Made by a program: the position numbers and the translations under genes
Shown: piece after piece, positions 36,504-45,641 of the stretch
Layout of the letters: each line of letters opens with the position of its first letter
Numbering within the stretch: position 1 is the first letter of the stretch
Assembly: GCF_029076445.1 (NCBI RefSeq)
Contig: NZ_JARESG010000002.1
Coordinates: 286,349-350,348 of the forward strand
Direction: 5' to 3'
Origin: Pseudarthrobacter naphthalenicus
GTDB lineage: Bacteria; Actinomycetota; Actinomycetes; Actinomycetales; Micrococcaceae
DNA length: 64,000 nucleotides
The notes under the pieces: generated by a model
What the model was told of the DNA's origin: nothing
Seen by the model: the letters and a program-made list of their open reading frames with translations, nothing else
The model's database searches: none

Positions 36504-37181
36504 GTGGAAGCACCGGTCAACGCATCGAACCGTGAGGCTTCCCGCCCGCGCGCCTACGATGCCAGGCGCCGCCAGGAGGCCGCCGAAGAGTCCCGGATGC
36601 TGGTGCTGGCGCAGGCGCGCGACCTGTTTCTGACGCGCGGGTACGGCCGGACCACCATCGCTGCGATCGCCGGGGCGTCAAGTGTTTCCAAGGAGTCCGT
36701 CTACAAAAGCTTCGGCGGGAAGCCGGGACTGGTGCGGGCCATCTACGAGCAGAGCCTGCTTGGAGCCGGCGGCGCCCCGGCCGAAGAACGTTCGGACCGT
36801 GCCCAGGCCACCGTCACTGATCCGCGTGAACTCATGGAGCAGTTTGGCCGGTTCATCTCCGAGGTCAGCCCCCTCGGCTCCCCCGTCTACCTGCTCATCA
36901 GAGATGCCGCCGCGAGCGGGGATCCGGACATGGCCGCGCTCCTGAACGACGTTGACGCCGCGCGGTACCGGCGGATGCTGCACAACGCGCGGCAGGTGCT
37001 CGCCCGGGGCTTCCTGCGGCCTGACCTGACCGCAGAGGAGGTGGCCGACGTGATGTTCACCAGCACCTCGGCCGAACTCTACGAAGTCCTTGTCCTCAAA
37101 CGGGGCTGGAGCGCCGAACGCTATGGGCAGTTCATGGCCAGAACGCTCGCCGCCAACCTGCTGCCCGAGCCGCCGGCCTGA
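36504..37181 (+). CDS. TetR-family transcriptional regulator
   Basis: 225 residues from GTG 36504. The HTH region at about 30-75 reads ARDLFLTRGYGRTTIAAIAGASSVSKESVYKSFGGK, with the usual helix-turn-helix spacing. The C-terminal ligand domain is all helical. Its first 20 residues are basic and unusual in length for the family. It probably represses the divergent SnoaL/NmrA unit and its own gene. Confidence 0.87.
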   Translation: MEAPVNASNREASRPRAYDARRRQEAAEESRMLVLAQARDLFLTRGYGRTTIAAIAGASSVSKESVYKSFGGKPGLVRAIYEQSLLGAGGAPAEERSDRAQATVTDPRELMEQFGRFISEVSPLGSPVYLLIRDAAASGDPDMAALLNDVDAARYRRMLHNARQVLARGFLRPDLTAEEVADVMFTSTSAELYEVLVLKRGWSAERYGQFMARTLAANLLPEPPA

Positions 37182-37238
37182 GCACGTACCCCGAAATACG
37201 TCCTCCCCAAAGCGCTCCGCCAGGCGTAGCATCCTGCC

Positions 37239-38003
37239 ATGGGACCACTACGGGCCATCCTTCTTCCCGGGAGCGTGCTCCCCGCCGACCTCGCCTACGG
37301 CGCGCTGATCCAGGCCTTGGGGCCGGACGTGCAGGCCGTCGCCAAGGACCTGGAGCTGTATGCCGGCGACACTCCCCCGCCGGACTGGAGCCTGGACACC
37401 GAGGTTGAGGGCGTCCTGCGCGAGGCCGACGCCCGGGGATGGGACACGTTCCATCTGGCGGGCTATTCAGGGGGCGGTGCGGCGGCGTTGGCGTTCACCG
37501 CCAAATACCCGGGCAGGCTGCGGAGCCTGGCGCTGCTGGAACCGGCCTGGGCCGGGAACTGGGACTGGAGCCCTGCCTACGCGGAGATCTGGAAGCAGTA
37601 CCAGCAGCTGGAGACCCTCCCGCAGGAGCAGTTCATGGCCGCTTTTATGCGGCTGGGGGTGAAGCCCGACGTCGTCCTCCCGCCGCCGCCGGATCCCCCG
37701 TCGCCGTGGATGGCCAAGCGGCCGGCGGGCATCAGGGCGTTCCTGCGGACCTTCAAGACCTACGATCTGGACCGGGCCAGCCTGGCCGCCTTCCGCCAGC
37801 CCGTGTTTTTTGCCCTCGGCGGGCTGAGCAATCCTGACGACTACGGCGATACTGCCAGCCGGCTCTCCAGGGTGTTCTTCCCCGACTTCCACCTGGAGGT
37901 GTTCCCCCACCGGCACCACTTCGACCCGCCGCACCGGGTGGAACCCGAGCGTGTGGCCGAGCTGCTCAAGCGGCACTGGGAGCAGGCGGAAGCGGCCCTC
38001 TAG
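37239..38003 (+). CDS. Alpha/beta-hydrolase
   Basis: 254 residues. The nucleophile elbow is GYSGGGAAAL (Ser near 77), and the catalytic His is in PHRHHFDPPHR (about 228-238). An acid (Asp) is probably in the NPDDYGD loop. There is no signal peptide. The reaction is unknown: esterase or C-C hydrolase are possible. The start lacks a clear ribosome site and is the first ATG of the frame. A 65-bp palindrome begins 2 bp after its stop. Confidence 0.82.
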   Translation: MGPLRAILLPGSVLPADLAYGALIQALGPDVQAVAKDLELYAGDTPPPDWSLDTEVEGVLREADARGWDTFHLAGYSGGGAAALAFTAKYPGRLRSLALLEPAWAGNWDWSPAYAEIWKQYQQLETLPQEQFMAAFMRLGVKPDVVLPPPPDPPSPWMAKRPAGIRAFLRTFKTYDLDRASLAAFRQPVFFALGGLSNPDDYGDTASRLSRVFFPDFHLEVFPHRHHFDPPHRVEPERVAELLKRHWEQAEAAL

Positions 38004-38005
38004 AA

Positions 38006-38070
38006 GCAACGCGGGGTCAGATTACGCCCGAAAATCGGAAGTTATTGGGCGGTATCTGACCCCGCGTTGC
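38006..38070. repeat. 65-bp palindromic element (second family)
   Basis: Two 24-bp arms starting GCAACGCGGGGTCAGAT match at 22 positions and are separated by a 17-bp AT-richer spacer. It lies between convergent genes (hydrolase and mgtA). It has a design close to that of the 66-bp family but a different sequence. It is probably a dispersed intergenic palindrome that also ends transcription. Confidence 0.82.
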
Positions 38071-38087
38071 ACGGGCGGAAGCGAACC

Positions 38088-40802
38088 TCAAGCCCGCGCG
38101 CTGCGCCCGGCGAGCAGCCGCCGGTGCCGCGGCGCGGCCACCGGCACGGGGGCGCTGAAGCGGAAGGCCCGGCGGGCGATGTGGTGGTTTTCGGGCCGGC
38201 GGCGGACCAGGATGGGGCCGGCGGGCACCTGCTGGGCGTCCCGGGCGAAGAACCAGGCCTTCGCACCCTCCACCAGGACCAGGTACACCACGATCATCCC
38301 CAGCAGCGCCAGGAAGAACGGGACCGGCAGCGGGTCGAAGCCCAGGACCCCGGCCAGGGGCGAGAGCGGCAGGTAGATTCCCACGGCCACCACACCCAGC
38401 GAGGCGGCAAGCAAACCGACGGACGGCCGGCTGCGCAGGAACGGCACCCGCCGGGTCCGGATGGCGAAGATGATCAAGGTCTGGGTGGCGATGGATTCGA
38501 TGAACCAGCCGGCCCTGAACTCCCCCGGCACGGCGTTGAAGGCAAACAGCATCAGGGCGAACGTGGCGAAGTCGAACAGCGAGCTGATGGGCCCGAACAG
38601 GAACATGAACCGACGGATGAACGCGATGTTCCAGTGCGAGGGCGCCCGGAGCTGCTCGTTGTCCACGCGGTCGCCCGGGATGGCGAGCTGGCCGGAGTCA
38701 TAGAGCAGGTTGTTCAGCAGGATCTGGCCCGGCAGCATGGGCAGGAAGCTGAGCACCACGGAGGCCGTGGCGGCGCTGAACATGTTGCCGAAGTTGCTGG
38801 AGGTACCCATCAGGACGTACTTGATGGTGTTCGCGAAGATCCGGCGGCCCTCCCGCACGCCTTCGGCGAGGACGCCCAGGTCCTTGTCCAAAAGAACGAC
38901 GTCGGCAGCGTCCTTCGCGACGTCGGTGGCACTGTCCACGGAAATCCCGATGTCCGCCTTGTGCAGCGCCAGGGCGTCGTTCACGCCGTCGCCCATGAAC
39001 CCCACGGCGCCGCCGCTTTGCCGCAGCAGGGTGATGATGCGCGCCTTCTGTTCGGGCGAGACCCGGGCGAAGATGGTGGCGGTGCGGGCCGCGTCGGTGA
39101 GTTCGGCGTCGGACATTGCCTCCACGTCAGCACCGGTCAGCGTCCCGCCGGAGATCACCCCGACCTCCGCGCAGACCCGTTCGGCCACCTTGGCGTTATC
39201 CCCGGTGGCAATTTTGACGGTGATTCCCAGGGCTTCCAGCTCGTCCAGGGAGGCCATGGCGTTGGCTTTGGGCCGGTCCAGGAAGATCAGGAACCCGGCC
39301 AGGGTGAGGCCGCGCTCGTCGGCCGCGGTCAGCGCCCTGAGCCCCGCCGCGGCGCGGGTGGCCACGGCCACCACCCGGGAGCCGGCGTCGAACTGTTCAT
39401 CGAGCATGGCCTGCACGGCAGGCGGAGTGGGCCCGCACAAGGCCAGGACGTCTTCGGGCGCACCTTTGGTGACCAGCTGCGCGGGTCCCCCGGCTTCCCG
39501 GACCAGCACGGTGGTGCGGCGGCGCTGGTGGTCGAAGTCGATCAGGTCCAGCCGCTCGAACCGGGCCGGGTCAAAGTCGGCGGCGCCGGGGCTTTCCCAC
39601 AGGGCCGCGTCCAGCGGGTTCTGCCCGGCGGAGGAGAGCTTGGCTTCGGTGTAATCCGCCTCGGTGGCCAGCAGCCCCAGGGTGAGCAGGCCGCCGTCGG
39701 ACGTTTCCGGGGTGACCGGAAGGGCCCCGGTGAAGCTGATCCGCCCCTCGGTCAGGGTGCCGGTCTTGTCCGTGACCAGAATGTCCATGTCCCCGAGGTC
39801 CTCGATGCAGACGAGCCGTTTGACCAGCACCTTCCGCTTGGCCAGCTGGCTGGTGCCGGTGGCCAGGGACGTGCTGACGACGGCGGGGAGCAGCTGCGGG
39901 GTGATGCCCACGGCGATCGCGAGGGAGAACAGCAGGGATTCCAGGAGCGGCCGCTGGAGCAGCAGGTTGGCGAGGAAGATCAGCGAGGTGAGCACCACCG
40001 CAACCTGCAGCAGCAGGAAACTGAACCGCTTGAGCCCGAGCTGGAATTCGGTCTGCGGCTGCCGTTCGCCCAGGCCCAGGGCGATCCGGCCAAACTCGGC
40101 GCGGCCGCCGGTGGCCACCACCACGCCCGTGCAGCCGCCGGACTGGATCACGGTGCCCATGAACACGCAGGAGGAGAGGTCCGCCAGGGCGGACCCGGAC
40201 CGGACCGGCGCGGGGTCCTTCGCCGCGGGCAGCGACTCCCCGGTGAGGATGCTTTCGTCGCAGAGGAGGTTCTTGGTGCTCAGGAGCCGGAGGTCCGCAG
40301 GGATGATGGCACCCAGGGAGAGATGGACGACGTCGCCGGGCACCAGGGCGGTGACGTCCACTTCCCGGGTGGTTCCGGCAGTTCCGCCGGCGGGTCCGCG
40401 GCGGAGCACCACGGCGCGGTGGGTGACGCGGGAGTGCAGCGCCTCGGAGGCCCGCTCGGCGCGGAACTCGTTGGTGAAGCCCAGGCCCACGCTCACCAGC
40501 AGGATCACGCCGATGACGATCGAGTTGGTGGCGTCACCCAGGAACAGGGACAACCCGGCGGTGATCAGCAGGAGAATCAGGATGGGGCTGGCGAACTGCC
40601 GGCCCAGGACAGCCCAGCCGTTGGCACGGTGGGTGCGGACGGCGTTGGGGCCGAGGGCCGCGAGGCGGGCGGCGGCCTCCTCGTCGGACAGGCCCTCGGG
40701 GCCTGAGCCCAGGCGTTCGAGCAACTCCGTGGCGGACAGCGACGCGGCGTCGGTGATGGGCAGCTGGAGCGAGGTCCGCTCCTGGACGTTCAGCTCTGGC
40801 AT
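38088..40802 (-). CDS. mgtA: P-type Mg-transporting ATPase (P3B, MgtA-like)
   Basis: About 904 residues from ATG 40802. Longer GTG starts (up to 40916) are in frame, and the choice is uncertain. All P-type signatures are present: TGES (actuator, about 205), the phosphorylation site VTDKTGTLTEG (about 355), and MGDGVNDALAL at the hinge. The C-terminal half has about six further spans. The type and the sequence FMGTSSNFGNMFSAA with the flanking spans match MgtA/MgtB. It brings Mg into the cell using ATP. The 65-bp palindrome lies 17 bp from its end. The divergent metal operon 3.6 kb upstream may serve the same ion. Confidence 0.9.
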   Translation of the reverse strand: MPELNVQERTSLQLPITDAASLSATELLERLGSGPEGLSDEEAAARLAALGPNAVRTHRANGWAVLGRQFASPILILLLITAGLSLFLGDATNSIVIGVILLVSVGLGFTNEFRAERASEALHSRVTHRAVVLRRGPAGGTAGTTREVDVTALVPGDVVHLSLGAIIPADLRLLSTKNLLCDESILTGESLPAAKDPAPVRSGSALADLSSCVFMGTVIQSGGCTGVVVATGGRAEFGRIALGLGERQPQTEFQLGLKRFSFLLLQVAVVLTSLIFLANLLLQRPLLESLLFSLAIAVGITPQLLPAVVSTSLATGTSQLAKRKVLVKRLVCIEDLGDMDILVTDKTGTLTEGRISFTGALPVTPETSDGGLLTLGLLATEADYTEAKLSSAGQNPLDAALWESPGAADFDPARFERLDLIDFDHQRRRTTVLVREAGGPAQLVTKGAPEDVLALCGPTPPAVQAMLDEQFDAGSRVVAVATRAAAGLRALTAADERGLTLAGFLIFLDRPKANAMASLDELEALGITVKIATGDNAKVAERVCAEVGVISGGTLTGADVEAMSDAELTDAARTATIFARVSPEQKARIITLLRQSGGAVGFMGDGVNDALALHKADIGISVDSATDVAKDAADVVLLDKDLGVLAEGVREGRRIFANTIKYVLMGTSSNFGNMFSAATASVVLSFLPMLPGQILLNNLLYDSGQLAIPGDRVDNEQLRAPSHWNIAFIRRFMFLFGPISSLFDFATFALMLFAFNAVPGEFRAGWFIESIATQTLIIFAIRTRRVPFLRSRPSVGLLAASLGVVAVGIYLPLSPLAGVLGFDPLPVPFFLALLGMIVVYLVLVEGAKAWFFARDAQQVPAGPILVRRRPENHHIARRAFRFSAPVPVAAPRHRRLLAGRSARA

Positions 40803-40932
40803 GCGGATCCGTTCGGACACGTCAATCTTCGAAAGAGTGGGGCTACGGCTAAGAGTACGACGGGAAGCTGACAATGTCGGCTGCGGGTCCGTCACATCCA
40901 GGAGTTGGAGGTCCACCGCCCGGCCGCGGACG

Positions 40933-41862
40933 TCAGGTCCTGGGGCTGAACCCGGGAATATGGTGGAGCACCACCAACATGAGCCAGGTGGCGAGGATGA
41001 ACGGCCACGTATAGACAGGCAGCGCGGTCAGGCCCATCACCCAGGCCAGGACCGACGAAACAACAACACCCACCACGGCAGCAACCCAGGGCTGCCAGGT
41101 GCCCCGCAGAAAGACCGCAGCCAGGGCAATGGCCGTCAGGACCCCGGAATAGCCCAACAGCCCGTGCGCCAGGGACTGGACATCCGAGCCGGTGGCAAGA
41201 TCCATGCCCGCCTCCAGGCCGCTGCCCAGCAGTGCAGCCGCGCCCACCTTCCAATGGGCGATAAAAAGCCCCACCAGGATCACGGCGCCGGCCAGGGCGG
41301 AGTCCACCAGCACGACTTCTGAAATGTTGCTCAGGATCGCCTGGCCCATGTTGGCCAGGACGTTCTCCGGGACCTCGCCCAGATCGGTGCGCGGCCCGTG
41401 CAAGGGGGCATGGACGGCAAAGAGCACCCCGGCGACGATGCAGAACGGCGCGGTGGTCACGGGCAGCGCGTACCGGCGGACGGACGGGTGGTAGAACAGC
41501 CAGGCGACGGCAACGGTGACCGGCCCGCAGGCGAGGCCGCCCAGGACGGCGAACGCGGCCGCCGGCCAGGTGAAAGCCAGCGCTGAGAACTGCGCTGCGC
41601 CCACCAGGGCCCCGCAATAGCCGTGCAGGCCGTTGCCCAGTTCGCCGAGCCGGCGCCGGCACAGGACACCGCTGAGGGTTGAAAAGAGCAGCCCCAGCAC
41701 CGCCAGCGCAGCCATCCGCCAGTTCGCGATGGCGAACCCGGCCAGTACCGCCAGGCCCGTCCACACGTTCGCCTGGAAGTAGATCTGGCTCAGGCCGCGG
41801 GTGGTGGCGGCAATCCAGCTGAGGCTGGCGACGGATTCCCGGGGCAGATAGACGGAAGTCAT
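40933..41862 (-). CDS. Urea channel, UT family
   Basis: 309 residues with about ten spans. The repeat pair typical of urea transporters is visible: LGNGLHGYCGALVGAA in the first half and LAHGLLGYSGVLTAIAL in the second, the selectivity filter segments. ATG 41862 overlaps the end of the nickel-transporter gene (ATGA), so it is the last gene of the urease operon and is made with it. Allows urea entry to the cytoplasmic urease. Confidence 0.88.
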   Translation of the reverse strand: MTSVYLPRESVASLSWIAATTRGLSQIYFQANVWTGLAVLAGFAIANWRMAALAVLGLLFSTLSGVLCRRRLGELGNGLHGYCGALVGAAQFSALAFTWPAAAFAVLGGLACGPVTVAVAWLFYHPSVRRYALPVTTAPFCIVAGVLFAVHAPLHGPRTDLGEVPENVLANMGQAILSNISEVVLVDSALAGAVILVGLFIAHWKVGAAALLGSGLEAGMDLATGSDVQSLAHGLLGYSGVLTAIALAAVFLRGTWQPWVAAVVGVVVSSVLAWVMGLTALPVYTWPFILATWLMLVVLHHIPGFSPRT

Positions 41863-42893
41863 CGGGCGTGCCGCCGCCCCCGAAGGACGGCAACCAGCCA
41901 CACGGCGGCGAACGTGCAAACGAGCGCGAGTCCGCCCTCCCCCAGGTCGATTCCCGCCAGCCAGGCAACGACCGGCTGGTCCAGCCCTGCGGCGTTGACC
42001 AGCCCGCCGAGCGTGATGACGGCGATGAACAGGGCGGACAGGGCGGACAGGCCGGTGATGACAGCGTTGAACCCGAGCCGGCGCTGCGGGTTTTCGATGG
42101 CGGATTTGTAAAGCCGCATCATGGCGATCCCGTTGATGGAGTCACAGAGGGTCATGGCGGCGGCGAAGGCCAGCGGAATGGCCATCAGGGCAAACGGTGA
42201 GACTCCGGCCAGCGTGGCAGAGGTGGTCATGACCAGCAGGCCGATGGTGGTGGCGGTATCGAAGCCTAAACCGAAGAGGAAGCCGATGACGTAGATGTTC
42301 CGCGGACGTTCCACCCTGGCCAGGGGCTTGGCCAAAAGCCGGGCCATGAACCCTTTGGCCTCCAGGTCCCCGCTGTGGACCGTCCCTCCCCTGGCCGCCT
42401 TCCGGTATACCTGGGCGGCTTTGAGGAAAGCGGAGCCGTTGAAAAGGCCCATGACCAGCAGGAACGTCCCGGAGACCGCGCTTCCGATCAGCCCGAGCAC
42501 CAGGTTGCCGGCGCTTCCCGCCTCCATCAGCTGCCCCACCAGGGCGACGCCGGACAGCACCAGCAGCCCGGCCAGCATCACCACAGAGCTGTGGCCTAGG
42601 CTGAAGGCAAATCCCACGCTGACCGGGTCCTTGTGCTGCGCCACGAACCTGCGGGTGGAGTTGTCTATGGCTGAGATGTGGTCCCAGTCGTAGCTGTGTT
42701 TCACCCCCGCGAGGTAGGCGGTGAAGACCAGCCCCAGCGCGAGGGGCCGGGCTGTTGCGGTACCGATCGCCAGCAGCGCCGCGGCGGTGCAGTGGAGCAG
42801 GACGACGGCGGCAGCCACCACGAGCATGCGGGTCCTGGCCGGCAGTTGCTCGCGCTGCCGGTACAGGACGGCCACATCACTCAAGGTGGTCAT
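41859..42893 (-). CDS. NiCoT-family nickel/cobalt permease
   Basis: 344 residues with about eight spans. The signature in span 2 reads GVKHSYDWDHISAIDN: the His-x4-Asp-His metal motif is kept, with an unusual Tyr/Trp in place of the usual Ala residues (HAxDADHI). The second motif LGFDTATTI is conserved. Supplies nickel for urease maturation. Its ATG overlaps the ureD stop by 1 nt, and its stop overlaps the UT start, so it belongs to the urease operon. Ni preference is inferred from this context. Confidence 0.9.
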   Translation of the reverse strand: MTTLSDVAVLYRQREQLPARTRMLVVAAAVVLLHCTAAALLAIGTATARPLALGLVFTAYLAGVKHSYDWDHISAIDNSTRRFVAQHKDPVSVGFAFSLGHSSVVMLAGLLVLSGVALVGQLMEAGSAGNLVLGLIGSAVSGTFLLVMGLFNGSAFLKAAQVYRKAARGGTVHSGDLEAKGFMARLLAKPLARVERPRNIYVIGFLFGLGFDTATTIGLLVMTTSATLAGVSPFALMAIPLAFAAAMTLCDSINGIAMMRLYKSAIENPQRRLGFNAVITGLSALSALFIAVITLGGLVNAAGLDQPVVAWLAGIDLGEGGLALVCTFAAVWLVAVLRGRRHAR

Positions 42894-43861
42894 CAGTATT
42901 TCCTGAGGTCCATTGGTGCCCGCCCGTACCAGCGTTCGCGCAGCAAGCCGGTGCAGGCCCGGAGGAGCCGGTTGAGTTCCCCTGTGCTGTTGGACAGGGA
43001 ACGCAGGACGAGCGCCGCAGTGCCCGCCTGCCGGGCGGTCAGCGACACGCCGGTGTGAGCGTCGTGTCCGGCGGCCAGCGCATGGAGGTCGTCGGCGAGC
43101 GCCTGGTCCACCCGCGGGTCCACCGCGATCAGGGAGCCCAGGTGGCTGAACCCTTCCATGAAGCCCATCCCGGTGACATCCGCGAGCGGGGGCCGGATGA
43201 GCAGGTTGTCCAGCGCGAGCAGCTGCGTGCCGTGGGTGCCGGCCACATGGATTTCGTTCCGGAGCCGCAGTTCCTCGTACTTGAACGAGGACCCGTCAGG
43301 TGACCAGCCGGGAGTCACCACCTCGGCCATGATCAGGCTCGACGTCGGGCAGACGGTCACGTGGGTACGTTGCCGGTAGCTGGCCTCCCGGTAGGCGATC
43401 AGCTGGTCCGGGGCCAGCTCCAGCTGCGCATTGTCGCCGAGCCGCAAGGTCATCCGCTGCTCGGCAAAAGACCCGGGCGTCCGGTAAACCTTCGTCGCGG
43501 ACTGTGTGGTCAAAAGCAAAGAAGCCCCCGCCTCCACCTCAACGTCAATAACGAAGAGATCAGCCCCAAGATACGCCCCGCCAGGGTTCACCATGACATA
43601 GCAAACCTGCCCGGACTCATCCAGATAGTGCGGCCGCAAAATCCGCAAGGCACCCTGATGGTACTGGCGGGCCGCAACTGAACGTCCGCCGCGATCGGCG
43701 ACCACCAGCTCCAGCACGCCCATCGGGGGCCGACCGGCGGACGCGGGTGGAAGGGGCCGCGGCGTGGTGGGCACCGCGAAGCGGGCACGGCCCCTTCCAC
43801 CCGCGGGCGCAGGCCCCGGTGAGATAACCGGATTAGGCGAGTGGGCCGCCGTCGTGCTCAC
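42893..43861 (-). CDS. ureD: Urease accessory protein UreD
   Basis: 322 residues from GTG 43861, which overlaps the ureG stop in a GTGA. Scaffold of the UreDFG complex that delivers nickel to the apo-enzyme. Family features: [18 protein letters not shown] (about 110-130), [18 protein letters not shown], and an overall beta-rich body. The first 35 residues form a Pro/Arg-rich extension that is probably flexible. It overlaps the following nickel-transporter gene by 1 nt. Confidence 0.92.
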   Translation of the reverse strand: MSTTAAHSPNPVISPGPAPAGGRGRARFAVPTTPRPLPPASAGRPPMGVLELVVADRGGRSVAARQYHQGALRILRPHYLDESGQVCYVMVNPGGAYLGADLFVIDVEVEAGASLLLTTQSATKVYRTPGSFAEQRMTLRLGDNAQLELAPDQLIAYREASYRQRTHVTVCPTSSLIMAEVVTPGWSPDGSSFKYEELRLRNEIHVAGTHGTQLLALDNLLIRPPLADVTGMGFMEGFSHLGSLIAVDPRVDQALADDLHALAAGHDAHTGVSLTARQAGTAALVLRSLSNSTGELNRLLRACTGLLRERWYGRAPMDLRKY

Positions 43862-44475
43862 TTGGCCAGGTCGAGCATCAGGACGTCGCGCCGGATCCAC
43901 TGAATCACGGCGTCGAGCCCTTCGTCGGTTTTGAGGTTGGTGAAGCAGAAGGGTTTGTCGCCGCGGAATTCTTTCGAGTCCCGTTCCATGACGGACAGGT
44001 CGGCGCCGACGTGCGGGGCGAGGTCGGTTTTGTTGATGATGAAGAGGTCGGACTTGATCATGCCCTGGCCGGCCTTGCGCGGGATCTTTTCGCCCTGGGC
44101 CACGTCGATGATGTAGATGGAAAAGTCAACCAGTTCGGGGCTGAAGGTGGCGGAGAGGTTGTCGCCGCCGGATTCGACGAAGATGACCTGCAGGTCGGGG
44201 TGGCGGGCCTTGAGTTCCTTGATGGCCGCGGTGTTCATGGAGGTGTCTTCCCGGATGGCGGTGTGCGGGCAGCCGCCGGTTTCGACGCCGATGATCCGGT
44301 CCTCCGGAAGGATTCCGTTGGCCGCCAGGATCTTGGCGTCCTCGATGGTGTAGATGTCGTTGGTGATGGCGGCCATGGAGATCTCGCCGCTCATGTGGCG
44401 GGTCAGCCGTTCCACCAGCTGGGTTTTGCCGGCCCCCACCGGGCCGCCGATGCCGATAATGATGGGTTCAGTCAT
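43858..44475 (-). CDS. ureG: Urease accessory GTPase UreG
   Basis: 205 residues, SIMIBI GTPase. P-loop [17 protein letters not shown] at residues 6-22, the metal-binding Cys-Pro-His in [13 protein letters not shown], and the switch segment [18 protein letters not shown] hydrolysis drives nickel delivery. AGGAGG precedes ATG 44475. The stop overlaps the ureD start. Confidence 0.97.
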   Translation of the reverse strand: MTEPIIIGIGGPVGAGKTQLVERLTRHMSGEISMAAITNDIYTIEDAKILAANGILPEDRIIGVETGGCPHTAIREDTSMNTAAIKELKARHPDLQVIFVESGGDNLSATFSPELVDFSIYIIDVAQGEKIPRKAGQGMIKSDLFIINKTDLAPHVGADLSVMERDSKEFRGDKPFCFTNLKTDEGLDAVIQWIRRDVLMLDLAK

Positions 44476-44487
44476 GGTGTCCTCCTG

Positions 44488-45168
44488 TTAGCTCATGAAC
44501 ATGCGCGCACGTTGCCGCTCATGCCGCATCTGCGAAATTTCCAGTCCGGGGGTCATGGCCCCGAAGTCGTCCGGCGTCAGGTGCCCGATCCGCTCAACTG
44601 CGGCAGCGACGTCGTCGGCCGCTCTCCCCAGCAGCCGCTGCCCGGCGTTCTGGCCGAGCGGAATGGCCCGCACCGCGTTCTGCGTCAGCGACGTGACCGC
44701 GGCGAAAAGGTACGCGGCGAGCGCCTCCGCCAGCGGCACACCCAGGGAACGGGCGACGACGGCGAACGCCAGCGGCTGGTGGCCTGCGGCGCGGCCGGTG
44801 CTCACCAGGCCGGTGTACTCCGCCAGCCCGGGCGACGGAAAGACCTGGCCGCCGATCTCCAGCAGCCGGCCGCCCATGGTGATGCTGGCCTCACGCACCT
44901 GCCGGGGCAGGAGCTGTGCCGTGAGCACGGGATCCAGTTCCGCCACGGGTGTTCCGTCGTAGAGGAGGCGGATGGCCATCCCGTCCGAGTAGGTCAGCTG
45001 CTGCCCCACAAAGGCGGAGAGCCAGCGCCCGAACGAATCGGCGTCGTGGATCAGCCCGCGCTCGATGTACCCCTCGAACCCGAGCGAGTGCGCGAACGCC
45101 CCGGTGGGAAGTGCGGAGTCCGTCAGCTGCTGGAGCCCGAGCTGGTAGCTAGTGCGAGTGTTCGGCAT
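44488..45168 (-). CDS. ureF: Urease accessory protein UreF
   Basis: 226 residues, all-helical. Conserved: QLTDSALPTGAFAHSLGFE near the start, and SLTQNAVRAIPLGQNAGQRLL near 175, the UreF/UreG contact region. It is a GTPase regulator in the nickel-loading complex. Its start lies 20 bp inside ureE, and the gap to ureG is 12 bp. Confidence 0.95.
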   Translation of the reverse strand: MPNTRTSYQLGLQQLTDSALPTGAFAHSLGFEGYIERGLIHDADSFGRWLSAFVGQQLTYSDGMAIRLLYDGTPVAELDPVLTAQLLPRQVREASITMGGRLLEIGGQVFPSPGLAEYTGLVSTGRAAGHQPLAFAVVARSLGVPLAEALAAYLFAAVTSLTQNAVRAIPLGQNAGQRLLGRAADDVAAAVERIGHLTPDDFGAMTPGLEISQMRHERQRARMFMS

Positions 45169-45631
45169 GGCGGAAAGGAACAGGCATGACCCGTTCCTGC
45201 CGGTTGTAGGGAACCCCGACGTGCTTGAGGTAGTCCTCCACGGTGTGGTCGTAGGCGCAGACCATGACCTCGGCCCCGTACTCCGAGGACGAGTCGAAGA
45301 ACTGGGCCTGCAGGTGCCGGTTGCCCAGCGAGTGCGCCACTACCCCCATTTCGTGGATGGACCGCGGCGCGATGACCAGGACATCGGTGGGCAGGACGGA
45401 GACCACGATCATGTTGGTGTCCGCCACGTGCAGGATGTCGCCGTCGCGCAGGTCCGCAGACCCTGCGGGCAGGCGGATGCCGAGCTCCTTGCCGTGGTCG
45501 GTGGTGACGCGCTGGATCCGTTTGACCAGCTCGGCGCTGGGCAGGACCACCTTCTCCCGGTGCAGGCCCGCGTACTCCCCCGCGTCCGGCGGCAGATCGT
45601 GCAGGTTGCCCAGGACTTTTTCGATAATCAC
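45149..45631 (-). CDS. ureE: Urease nickel chaperone UreE
   Basis: 160 residues from GTG 45631, with AGGAG 8 nt upstream. A peptide-binding N-domain is followed by the metal domain with GNRHLQAQFF and VCAYDHTVEDYLKHVGV. The C-terminus is only weakly His-rich (FRHAEHSH), shorter than the His tails of Klebsiella-type UreE. It delivers nickel to UreG. It starts 10 bp after ureC and overlaps ureF. Confidence 0.94.
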   Translation of the reverse strand: MIIEKVLGNLHDLPPDAGEYAGLHREKVVLPSAELVKRIQRVTTDHGKELGIRLPAGSADLRDGDILHVADTNMIVVSVLPTDVLVIAPRSIHEMGVVAHSLGNRHLQAQFFDSSSEYGAEVMVCAYDHTVEDYLKHVGVPYNRQERVMPVPFRHAEHSH

Positions 45632-45641
45632 AAAGCCGCTC

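Noticed and set aside
38067..40706. An 879-codon open frame antisense to mgtA
   Set aside because: It lies fully opposite a well-defined P-type ATPase, has Gly/Gln/Arg-heavy composition without any family motif and no ribosome site. Long antisense frames are common in G+C-rich genes.
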